Positions 10,019 through 19,035 of a stretch of 64,000 nt of DNA are shown one piece after another. Both the position numbers and the translations under genes were made by a program. The notes beneath the pieces are model-generated. The model saw nothing but the letters and a program-made list of their open reading frames with translations, had not been told where the DNA came from and did no database searches. The stretch's first letter is position 1. Each line of letters begins with the position of its first letter. Source of the DNA: Ignavibacteria bacterium (GTDB lineage Bacteria; Bacteroidota; Ignavibacteria; Tepidaquicellales; Tepidaquicellaceae). The stretch spans positions 1 through 64,000 of the forward strand of contig JADHVP010000001.1 of assembly GCA_016783945.1 (NCBI GenBank). The letters run 5' to 3'.

Positions 10019-10783
10019 TTACCATTGGTTGTTGACAACAACATTTGATTCCTCATTATTATCACCTTTATAAATAAATATCAAATTATGATAGAAATGC
10101 ATAGATATGATTTTTTTGTCAAAATAACTTTGTTTATAACCGGGTATTATGAATTCTTTATTGTTTAAGGTATCTGTCAAGCTTTTAAAAAAGTTCATCA
10201 GCGTTTTAGAGTTGTCTAAGTCCTGACTATCACCACCAAAGTCATCCCAATATGAAGTTTGTGTATCCTCAATAACATAAATTCCTCCATCTTTCAATTT
10301 TGGAAATAACAGATTAAATGTTTTAATAACGTGCTCATTAATATGGCTACCATCATCAATAATGATATCTAAGTCCCCTATTTCGTTAATTACTTCGTTC
10401 AAAAAGTTTTCATCTGCCTGATGTCCTTTGAAAATTTTTATGCGTTTCTCTTGAAGAATAGATTTGTCATAAATATCTATAGAAAATATCCTACCAAATG
10501 GAAAATAATTTTTTCACATTCTTAAGGAATTACCGCCTTTGGCAGGTTTTTTGTAACCTCCAACACCAATTTCCAGCAGTTTGACTCTTCTGTATTTGAA
10601 TCTCCCCAAATGTAACTTATAATGAGGTGTATAAAAATGACTTCCCCATGTTTCGCTTCCATATATTTCTGCTATTCTATTTAAATTATTCCAGGAGCCA
10701 ATTGCTTTAATATTATTAATAAGTTGCCGTATTTTGCGTCTTTGCTTATAAGAAAAATTCTTTTTAATAGATTCTCTAAGCAT
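10019..10783 (-). pseudogene. class I SAM methyltransferase with one in-frame TGA
   Basis: ORFs 10514-10783 and 10019-10402 are in the same frame; readthrough gives LLEIGVGGYKKPAKGGNSLRM*KNYFPFGRIFSIDIYDKS...LDIIIDDGSHINEHVIKTF...GGIYVIEDTQTSYW; TGA at 10514-10516 lies where a Trp (TGG) is expected. Confidence 0.85.
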
Positions 10784-10972
10784 AATGCTTTCCTGTTTTT
10801 AATTTACAAATAACCAATGATTAATCCGCGAATTAATTATTGTTAAATAAAATAATATACTGCTTTATAAAATAATATAAGATAAAAGTTTTTTTACCGA
10901 TTATCAATTATCTTATTGTAATGTTGTTTTTGTATCAGATATTCCCCCGTGGGGGGTGCTACGTGCTAACCT

Positions 10973-10995
10973 AACACCTGCAGCAGGCAGGTGTT
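10973..10995. repeat. Perfect 9-bp inverted repeat/hairpin (aacacctgc-agcag-gcaggtgtt)
   Basis: Direct reading; followed by gttcc-ttc-ggaac at 10993-11005. Confidence 0.8.
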
Positions 10996-11219
10996 CCTTC
11001 GGAACATTTGATATAACAGTCAAAGGAAGACGTGATCTTTCGAGACCTCTGAATGTTCTATACTCATCTATCATACTCCGTACTCTTGGGTTAAAATGAT
11101 TTTGCCTGATGGTTGGGTTCAAACGCATTGCAGAGTGCAACATAGCAACATTGGCTGCAACCCGTTGTTAGTCAGTCTTTTGCCTTATGGAAAGAAAGTG
11201 TTGTTGCCATTCTCAATGG

Positions 11220-12044
11220 TTACTTAACTATCATAAAAGCAAGAGAACCGCCAGGGACTGAATATATTTTCTGCGTTTTAGATAGTTCTAAAATCCATTT
11301 TGTTACACCATTAATTCCTACTCGCCCGAAATCGTGCCATGCTATCACGCTTCCGGGATGGCAACACTTTAACGCATTCAACGTATCAGAACGGACATAT
11401 TCATATGAATGAGCACCATCAATAAAAAAGAGATCAACCTTTTCGTAGAAGGGTGAGAAATCAAAAACAGCACTATCACCGAACAAACAGGTTATCTTTT
11501 TAGCAATAGTTCTACTTTCAACACAATAACTTTCCATTTTAGCGTAAGAGTTTATGTGAAGATCGTCTAAATGGGTAGTGTGTAAAGTCAGTTGAATGCT
11601 TTCGTCCTTTGGTAAGTCCAGAGTATAGATTTTTCCGTCATCTGGCGTATTTAGTGCAAACTGATAAGCAGTGTAACCTCTTAAAGTTCCAATTTCAAAC
11701 ACGACTTTTGGGCTGATTATTTGACAGATCAGACACAAATTGAGTATATCAGCTGTGTATGACGCTTGTGCTCCGAACCAACTTCCACCGGATGTGAGAT
11801 TTCCCAATTTAACATTAACAGAATCATTGGATGGTAACACTTCAAATACGTTTCTTAGAGGTATGCCCCTTTTTGAGTTAAGAGCCTTGTATAAGAATAA
11901 AATTTCCGAAATATATTCAATCATTCTTCTCGGACTTTTTGCAAGGGTAAGAGAAATTAAGTTACCGCCCAAAATAATATTTCTGATTACTACTGCGGTA
12001 ATCTTGATGGCTTGTTTAAGTTTCATTGTATGCTCCTCGTTCAC
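11220..12044 (-). CDS. class I SAM methyltransferase
   Basis: VVFEIGTLRGYTAYQFALNTPDDGKIYTLDLP...VDLFFIDGAHSYEYVRSDTLNALKCCHPGSVIAWHDFG; probable start at internal ATG (MKLKQAIK) after a GAGG ribosome-binding site. Confidence 0.85.
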   Translation of the reverse strand: MNEEHTMKLKQAIKITAVVIRNIILGGNLISLTLAKSPRRMIEYISEILFLYKALNSKRGIPLRNVFEVLPSNDSVNVKLGNLTSGGSWFGAQASYTADILNLCLICQIISPKVVFEIGTLRGYTAYQFALNTPDDGKIYTLDLPKDESIQLTLHTTHLDDLHINSYAKMESYCVESRTIAKKITCLFGDSAVFDFSPFYEKVDLFFIDGAHSYEYVRSDTLNALKCCHPGSVIAWHDFGRVGINGVTKWILELSKTQKIYSVPGGSLAFMIVK

Positions 12045-12559
12045 AGAGTACGCTAAGCTAATCGCCGCTTTTGCGTTGTAGTGGGCTAACTATAGAATAT
12101 ACTGCAATATTGAAGTATTATACTTATTATTATTTTAGTTAGTTAATTATGTATAAATAAATTAGAATATATTGATGAGTAAAAACGTTACATCCTAAAA
12201 AAATTATCGAACGTAAAAATATATTATATATTATAAGAAAAGGAAATGTAAAAAAACTAAATGATTGACTCACTTCACTTTCTATTCTGTAATTCTTGTG
12301 TTTTATCATATCTATATTAACATTTTATTTTACTTATATTTTATTCATTGCTGAACTTCTTTAAAGTAATATTTTTCAATAGATTTTAAGAAAAAAGTAA
12401 AATATATTACTAAAATAATTAGAGTTTGTAACCTATATCATTCGGTTAGCTTCTTTTTAGAATGTAATAAAAATATCTTTGATTAGCTAATTGTTAGTAT
12501 CTTAAAGCAACTATAAACCTGGAAAAAATTCATTGTAAGTAATCGAAGTAAGTAAAATA

Positions 12560-13393
12560 ATGAAAAATGAATGTAAACTTTGCGGTGCAATAAATTTCTT
12601 AAAATATTTAGAAGATAGGGGGTATAAATATTTTCGATGTAAGAATTGTTCTCTTGTTCAATTAGTACCGATGCCTACTGATGAAGAACTCGAAGAAGCA
12701 TATTCTAAAAAATACTATAATGAAGAAAAAAACTTTGTTAAGAAGTTTTACTGGAACTTAAGGGAATCCTATGAAAAACTATTAACAATTGAAAAAAGAA
12801 AGGGAAAAATCAAGGGTCTTAAATTACTCGATGTTGGAGCTGGAAAAGGTCATTTTCTTGATGTTGCTAGAGAATTTGAAGCAGTAACCTATGGTAGTGA
12901 AATCTCGGAGTATGGAAAAAAAGAAATTATTAAAAAGGGTCTTAACTTCGTAAACAATGTATCGGAATATAAAAACTATTTCGATATTATTACATTATGG
13001 GATGTTGCTGAGCATTTAAATGAACCCTCGAAGGAGTATCAAAACTATTTCGATGCTTTAAAAACAAACGGTCATATATTCATTGCTACTTCATGGATTG
13101 ATGATTTAATAGATAAAATTATGTTTGGATATACTATGTGGTCTGATCCACCTTATCATACCTTATTATATAATAAATCTACATTACAAGATTTCTTAAA
13201 CAATGCAGGATTCAAAAATATCTTAAGGGAAAAGACACATCAGTCTGGAAATTACTATCATTATACGAAGAGTTTTTGGTTAGCGAAGCAGATAGTTAAA
13301 AAATATTTGAGATATGGTGAATGGAAAAGAGCAAGACGAGATATACAGGCAGGAGTCGGCAGTTATTTATTTGTATCTGCACAAAAATCATAA
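12560..13393 (+). CDS. class I SAM methyltransferase with N-terminal Cys-rich zinc-ribbon-like region
   Basis: CKLCGAINFLKYLEDRGYKYFRCKNCSLVQLVPMP; LLDVGAGKGHFLDVA; ITLWDVAEHLNEP. Confidence 0.85.
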   Translation: MKNECKLCGAINFLKYLEDRGYKYFRCKNCSLVQLVPMPTDEELEEAYSKKYYNEEKNFVKKFYWNLRESYEKLLTIEKRKGKIKGLKLLDVGAGKGHFLDVAREFEAVTYGSEISEYGKKEIIKKGLNFVNNVSEYKNYFDIITLWDVAEHLNEPSKEYQNYFDALKTNGHIFIATSWIDDLIDKIMFGYTMWSDPPYHTLLYNKSTLQDFLNNAGFKNILREKTHQSGNYYHYTKSFWLAKQIVKKYLRYGEWKRARRDIQAGVGSYLFVSAQKS

Positions 13394-13435
13394 GAGAGAA
13401 GGTCAACTTAATATTTGTGTTAAGAATTATCCAAT

Positions 13436-14635
13436 ATGACAGAGTCTACCAAAAATAGGAAGGAAACATTTGTTACAATATTTCTCTGTTTCGAAAATGT
13501 ACATGTTATGAAAGAACCTGGTCAGATTGGATACAGGTTTTCAAAATTGTTTGGATTCGATAGTGAAGTTGTTTCGTATAAAAATGGTGAGTATATGAAT
13601 TTAAAATATACTCCCGGTCTTCGACTGAGTTTTATGAAGAAAAGTATCAACTTCAAATTCATTGATTTAAACTGCATAAGATATGTGATAAAAAACGCAT
13701 CCCGCATCAATGTTTTACATATGCAGCATTTTAAGCTGGATACTTTGGCGGTTGGCTTCGTTTATAAAATTATAAATCCAAAGGGCTTCTTTTTTGTGAG
13801 ATTAAATTTCGGACCAAGTGATTATTTTGGTCTGCAACCAGATATACAATCTTGGTTCAAGAATGATGGTAGGTTCAGAACAAAAATAAAAAATTTCCTT
13901 CAGAAGAAATTTGCGAGATATGTTGATCTTTGGAGTGAAGAAGATATTGAATCATCAAATTTTGTTACTCGTAAATATTCTTTTTTTAGAGATAAATTAA
14001 TTGAAGTTCATAATGGAGTTGATATTGATTTTATCAAAAAATATTGTTCAAGCTTAAAGAACTTTGGAGAGAAGGAAAATATTATACTTTGTTCTGTTGC
14101 CCGGGTCGGGAGTTTTCAAAAAGCTACGGATGTTCTTCTAGATACTTTTGCACTATTACCTAAGGATATTAATTGGGAACTTCATATTGCAGGTGCAATA
14201 GAGAAGGATTTCAATATTTTCATTAACTATTATTTCAGTAAGAATCCGGAGCTAAAATCAAAAGTTCATTTTCATGGTATGTTAAATAAAAAGGATTTGT
14301 ATGAGCTTTACAATAGATCGAAAATCTTTTGCTTGTTATCACGGTATGAATCATTTCCCAATGTATTACCCGAGGCGATGTATTTTAATAATTCTTTGAT
14401 TGTAACAAATTTTGACGGTGCAAAAATAATGGTTGATTCCAATAAATCAGGTTGTATAGTTGTGAGAGATGATCCGCAGCAAACGGTAAAGGTCTTAATA
14501 AAATATATAAGTAATGATAAACTCTTAGAAGAGACTGGTAGTCATGCTCATGATTTTGCAGTGAATAATCTTGGCTGGGATAAAATTGCTAAGGATTTGT
14601 TAGGAGAAATGGAAACACATGGGTATCAAAGATAA
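13436..14635 (+). CDS. glycosyltransferase family 4-like
   Basis: SVARVGSFQKATDVLLDTF...KIFCLLSRYESFPNVLPEAMYFNN. Confidence 0.8.
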   Translation: MTESTKNRKETFVTIFLCFENVHVMKEPGQIGYRFSKLFGFDSEVVSYKNGEYMNLKYTPGLRLSFMKKSINFKFIDLNCIRYVIKNASRINVLHMQHFKLDTLAVGFVYKIINPKGFFFVRLNFGPSDYFGLQPDIQSWFKNDGRFRTKIKNFLQKKFARYVDLWSEEDIESSNFVTRKYSFFRDKLIEVHNGVDIDFIKKYCSSLKNFGEKENIILCSVARVGSFQKATDVLLDTFALLPKDINWELHIAGAIEKDFNIFINYYFSKNPELKSKVHFHGMLNKKDLYELYNRSKIFCLLSRYESFPNVLPEAMYFNNSLIVTNFDGAKIMVDSNKSGCIVVRDDPQQTVKVLIKYISNDKLLEETGSHAHDFAVNNLGWDKIAKDLLGEMETHGYQR

Positions 14636-16058
14636 GATTAGAATCCCAAAATTGGCTAAAAACAGCCTTATGGTGTCAGTGTCTAATGGGCTGAATTATT
14701 TGGTGGGTGCTTTCTGGGGTGTACTGCTTGCAAGATGGTTGGGCACGGATTTTTTTGGGATTTACATATTTTGGTATTCTGTTTCCATGATAGTTTTTGC
14801 TATTGGTGAATTTGGACTAACGAATTACCTGACAAGAGAATTAAGCAAAAGAAAAGGTCAAAGGGATCTCATTTGTAACTATTTTAAACTGATTTTAATT
14901 GTCAATTCAATACTATTAATTGGTTTATTATTTTACGTTAAATATTCAGAAAATTTCTTCCCTTATATAATTGTTGGAATTACTACTTCAGTAATTATCT
15001 TTTCGGATAGATTATCTACGATTTTTTCCTCATGGCATTATGCTCACCAGAAGGCATTTTTTATCTCAAACTTATCTGTACTGAGAAATATTCTTGTCTT
15101 AGGAATTGGTTTTCTGTTTTACCTATCCGAGTTTAATTATTTTTATATACTGATCATTCCTGCGTTCTTTTCAGTAGTAAGGTTCTTAATAGTATTCATA
15201 ATAATTTTGCGGAGAGAAAAAATTTCTTTTACCGATATAGTCTTTTATAAAATTAATAGTAATAAATTAAAAGAAAGTTTTTCTGCAATCTGGATATTTG
15301 GTGCAATAGCTATAATTACTACAATACAATTAAACAGTGATGCCCCTATTCTCAAATTATTAGGCTTTTCGGAACACGATTTCGCTGTTATAGGTGCTGC
15401 AAACAGAATCAAAAGTGTTGTTGCTTTAACTGGGAGTTCAATTCTCTCAGTAATTTTTCCTCGTTTATCAAAAGATTTTAGTATTTCGAAAGTTAGATTT
15501 ACAGAAACATATCTAAAGGTCTTCAAACCTGTTTTTGTTTCTTCAATTATACTTTGTTCTTTCTTAATAATTTTTTCGGCTAAAATAATATTATTTTTGT
15601 TTGGGCAGGCTTATGCTGATTCTGTACCTTATATGATATTGTTTTCTTTTGGTTCAATCAGTACTATTCTTATTTTGTTCGGTCATTCAATTATCGTTTT
15701 AAACAAACAGAATTTCAGTCTAAAAATTGGTATTATTTTATTTACTTTAATACCTTTGCTGAAAATTCTTCTTATACCAAAATACGGGAGTATTGTTATA
15801 GGTTGGATAGGTGCAATAGGACCATGGGCTGGGTTTATCATTAACTTCGCTTTCATTATGAAATATCTTGACCCAAAGATTAATATTGCATTCATTCTTA
15901 AAATGACTGTAATTATTCTTATTGGACTTGTATTACCAATATTTGCAAATTATTATAATGTAAACGAGTTTGTAACTTTTATTGTTATATTTGTGATTAT
16001 TATTATATTCAGTGAAGTATTTAAAGTGTTATCCATTAAATCACTTGTAACAACCTAA
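14619..16058 (+). CDS. Wzx-like flippase (copy 2)
   Basis: Polytopic 479 aa; LVGAFWGVLLARWLGTDFFGIYIFW; overlaps upstream GT. Confidence 0.85.
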   Translation: MGIKDKIRIPKLAKNSLMVSVSNGLNYLVGAFWGVLLARWLGTDFFGIYIFWYSVSMIVFAIGEFGLTNYLTRELSKRKGQRDLICNYFKLILIVNSILLIGLLFYVKYSENFFPYIIVGITTSVIIFSDRLSTIFSSWHYAHQKAFFISNLSVLRNILVLGIGFLFYLSEFNYFYILIIPAFFSVVRFLIVFIIILRREKISFTDIVFYKINSNKLKESFSAIWIFGAIAIITTIQLNSDAPILKLLGFSEHDFAVIGAANRIKSVVALTGSSILSVIFPRLSKDFSISKVRFTETYLKVFKPVFVSSIILCSFLIIFSAKIILFLFGQAYADSVPYMILFSFGSISTILILFGHSIIVLNKQNFSLKIGIILFTLIPLLKILLIPKYGSIVIGWIGAIGPWAGFIINFAFIMKYLDPKINIAFILKMTVIILIGLVLPIFANYYNVNEFVTFIVIFVIIIIFSEVFKVLSIKSLVTT

Positions 16059-16222
16059 TTAATATCTGAAGCAAAAGTCAATTTAGGTAAATTTAATTTA
16101 TTGCTTTTAAAAAAATTAATGATTTATTTTGACTGCAAAATAACAAAGGAAGTCTCCTAAGCTATTTTTCGATATGTTTTTTGAAATAAGTTCTTTGTTT
16201 TAATGATTAAGTTGTTCCCAGT

Positions 16223-16296
16223 AGTCATTGATGGGAACCCAACAGTCATTGATGGGAACCCGGCAGTCATTAATGGGAACCCAGCAGTCATTAATA
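16223..16296. repeat. 21-bp tandem repeat, about 3.5 copies
   Basis: agtcattgatgggaacccaac / agtcattgatgggaacccggc / agtcattaatgggaacccagc / agtcattaata. Confidence 0.95.
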
Positions 16297-16451
16297 CAAA
16301 CAATTTAATCGTTGATTCAAACTAAAAAATGCCTTTTTTGAATAAAAACAGCACATTTTAAATAAAGTAATTAATAAACAAATTTAAAGGATAGAAATTT
16401 GTATTCAACAACAATTGCGTAACTACAGATTATTTACTAAATGAATTAACA

Positions 16452-17504
16452 ATGAAATATCTAATTACCGGGACAGCAGGTTTTATTGGTTTTCACGTAG
16501 CGAAAAAAATACTTCAAAATGGTGATTATGTTTTAGGATTAGATAATATTAATGATTATTACGATGTAGAGATGAAATATGCGAGACTAAATGAACTTGG
16601 GTTAGAAAAAAAAGGAATTAAACACAATAAAATTCTTAACAGCAAGATTTTTGAAAATCATCAATTCATTAATATTGACCTTGAAGATCGAATTAATGTT
16701 GAAAAAGTTTTTAAGAAAATAAAATTCGATATTGTAATTAATCTTGCTGCCCAACCAGGAGTGAGATACAGTTTAGTGAATCCTTATAGATATGTTAACA
16801 GTAATCTGAATGGTTTTTTAAATATTTTAGAATCATGCAGGCACAATCCTGTTAAGCATTTAATCTTTGCAAGTAGTTCAAGTGTTTATGGTTTAAACAA
16901 AAAAATGCCATTTTCTGTACAGGATAACGTTGATCACCCGATAAGTTTGTATGCAGCAAGTAAGAAAAGTAATGAATTGATGGCACATACTTATAGCTAT
17001 TTATTTAATTTTCCGGTAACCGGTTTAAGGTTTTTCACAGTGTATGGACCGTGGAACAGACCGGATATGGCAGTTTATCTTTTTTCCAGGGCTATAATGG
17101 AAAATAAAACGATAAATGTTTATAATTTTGGAAATATGTGGAGAGATTTCACTTATGTTGCTGATATTGTTGATTGTATCCTTAAAGTAGTTGAACACCC
17201 TCCAAAAGGAAATAGCAAATGGTTAGAAAAAGACCCCGATCCGTCTAGTTCAATAGCTTCTTATAAAATCTATAATGTAGGGAATAATACTCCAGTAAAG
17301 ATAACAGACGTGATTGAACTAATTGAAAAAGGTTTAGGGAAAAAAGCCAAAATAAATTTCCAGCCATTGCAGCCTGGTGAGGTAACAAAAACTTTTGCAG
17401 ATATAGACGATCTAAAAAAAGATTTCGATTTTATACCTAAAGTCTCCTTTCAAGAAGGAATCAAGCAATTTATCAGCTGGTTTAAATCATATCACATCAC
17501 ATGA
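16452..17504 (+). CDS. NAD-dependent epimerase, UDP-glucuronate 4-epimerase-like
   Basis: YLITGTAGFIGFHVAKKIL...INLAAQPGVRYSLVNPYRYVNSN...FFTVYGPWNRPDMAVYLFSRAI. Confidence 0.9.
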   Translation: MKYLITGTAGFIGFHVAKKILQNGDYVLGLDNINDYYDVEMKYARLNELGLEKKGIKHNKILNSKIFENHQFINIDLEDRINVEKVFKKIKFDIVINLAAQPGVRYSLVNPYRYVNSNLNGFLNILESCRHNPVKHLIFASSSSVYGLNKKMPFSVQDNVDHPISLYAASKKSNELMAHTYSYLFNFPVTGLRFFTVYGPWNRPDMAVYLFSRAIMENKTINVYNFGNMWRDFTYVADIVDCILKVVEHPPKGNSKWLEKDPDPSSSIASYKIYNVGNNTPVKITDVIELIEKGLGKKAKINFQPLQPGEVTKTFADIDDLKKDFDFIPKVSFQEGIKQFISWFKSYHIT

Positions 17505-17670
17505 ATTCTTAATATCTTTATTAAATTAATTTTTCTCGATTTGATATTACAGATTTGTGTAGAAAATAAATGTAATAACTGATATGAAAAGAAACATGAA
17601 AATGAAATGAATAAATAATATATTTGAGTATAATAATAAAGTTAAATTGAATAACTACTTTTAGAAAGCA

Positions 17671-19011
17671 TTGATACTTGTTATATTAATATTGCTTCCG
17701 CTTCTTTTAAGAAACAAATATACTTTTCCGTTAACTTTTATATTACTTAACACAAGGGTCCTTCAGTTCGGTTATGGTTTGCAGTATGAAGTATTCAGAT
17801 TTGGTGCTGGTGCAATATTACTATCGGATTATTATTTCGTAATATTATTCTTCCTGATTTTAGGAAAGATTAATGACGTTAAATTGGATTATATATATAA
17901 TCGTATTTTTTTTATTTTTGGTTTTATAACTTTAATATCATTGTTTTCTTCTATAATCTTTGGATTTGATGTTAACGTTTTTGTGAAAATAGTTAGATAT
18001 TTTACATATTACATTGCTTACGTTTATCTTGCAATTTATTTATATGAATCCCGGGAAAACACTATCCGATTTGTCAGAGTTATTTTTATTTTAATTATAT
18101 TAGCGTTTATACTTCAGATTTATGAAATGACTACACAAAAAAGGGTGGTGATTGATTTAATTGCCAATCCGAATAATACATATTATGTTGCAGGAACATA
18201 CATAAATATACCATATTTTGGATGGGTATTATATAATTGGAACAGGATGTTAGCGTTTATGCCTCTTGCTTTATTCTTTTCTTTTTATTTTTTATTAAGA
18301 AATATCAGAGTTATACCTGTGAGTAATATTATTATGATATTAATTTGTCTTTTATCAGTTTTATTTGGTCTATCCAGAACCGGTATTTTTATTTATTCTC
18401 TTGCATTAATTTTCTTTTTTTTATTGAATCTCAGAACGGAGTCAACAAGGAAATTTGTGTTTCTTGGAGTAACCGCCGTTCTTGCAATGATAATTTATTT
18501 CTACTATTTTCAGGGTACTGCATTAGAAGCATTCTCTCTCCGCTTGCAGTCAGTGGAACAATTGCAATCTGGAGAAGAAAGTAGTGCTTCTGGGCGTATT
18601 GTTTTCTGGCAAGATCAGCTTGATAATGTTCTTGAATCACCTTTAATTGGTAAGGGATTTAATCTGGAATCGTTTTCAACATTTACTGGAGATGTTGGAA
18701 TGTCTAATTTAATTTCTCTTTTTGGGATTTCAGGTCTTTTACTTCCATTTTTTATTTTTTATACTTCTTTTAAATACACGAATAGAATTGCACAGGAAGA
18801 TTTATTTTTTCAGAATTCTTTTTTAAGTGTTTTTCTTGCATATTTTATAGGAAGTATAATAACGGCTGATATTTATTTGGCTGGATCAATTATGATTATA
18901 CCTCTGATTTCTATTGTTACTGTAAAAGCGAATGATCTTAGCTGGCCAATTGAAAAAGAAGAGGAAATAGAGGGTGAAGCTGTAGATAAAGATATGAAAA
19001 AAATCGAATGA
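17671..19011 (+). CDS. O-antigen ligase/polymerase-like (Wzy candidate)
   Basis: Polytopic 446 aa with large loop; SGRIVFWQDQLDNVLESPLIGKGFNLESF typical of Wzy/WaaL family. Confidence 0.75.
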   Translation: MILVILILLPLLLRNKYTFPLTFILLNTRVLQFGYGLQYEVFRFGAGAILLSDYYFVILFFLILGKINDVKLDYIYNRIFFIFGFITLISLFSSIIFGFDVNVFVKIVRYFTYYIAYVYLAIYLYESRENTIRFVRVIFILIILAFILQIYEMTTQKRVVIDLIANPNNTYYVAGTYINIPYFGWVLYNWNRMLAFMPLALFFSFYFLLRNIRVIPVSNIIMILICLLSVLFGLSRTGIFIYSLALIFFFLLNLRTESTRKFVFLGVTAVLAMIIYFYYFQGTALEAFSLRLQSVEQLQSGEESSASGRIVFWQDQLDNVLESPLIGKGFNLESFSTFTGDVGMSNLISLFGISGLLLPFFIFYTSFKYTNRIAQEDLFFQNSFLSVFLAYFIGSIITADIYLAGSIMIIPLISIVTVKANDLSWPIEKEEEIEGEAVDKDMKKIE

Positions 19012-19035
19012 ACTTTTTTTATTAATATTAATTCA

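Noticed and set aside
10514-10516. TGA recoded as Trp or selenocysteine across the genome
   Set aside because: Many intact genes in the window end in TGA (6022, 19011, 21670, 27052, 42329, 44049), and the transglutaminase-like gene is broken by TAA instead.
10913-11143. 76-aa minus-strand ORF as a real protein
   Set aside because: No recognisable family, composed of hairpin-forming GC-rich DNA; more likely noncoding or a fragment.
16223-16296. CRISPR array
   Set aside because: Units are contiguous 21-mers without unique spacers, only about 3.5 copies, no cas genes.
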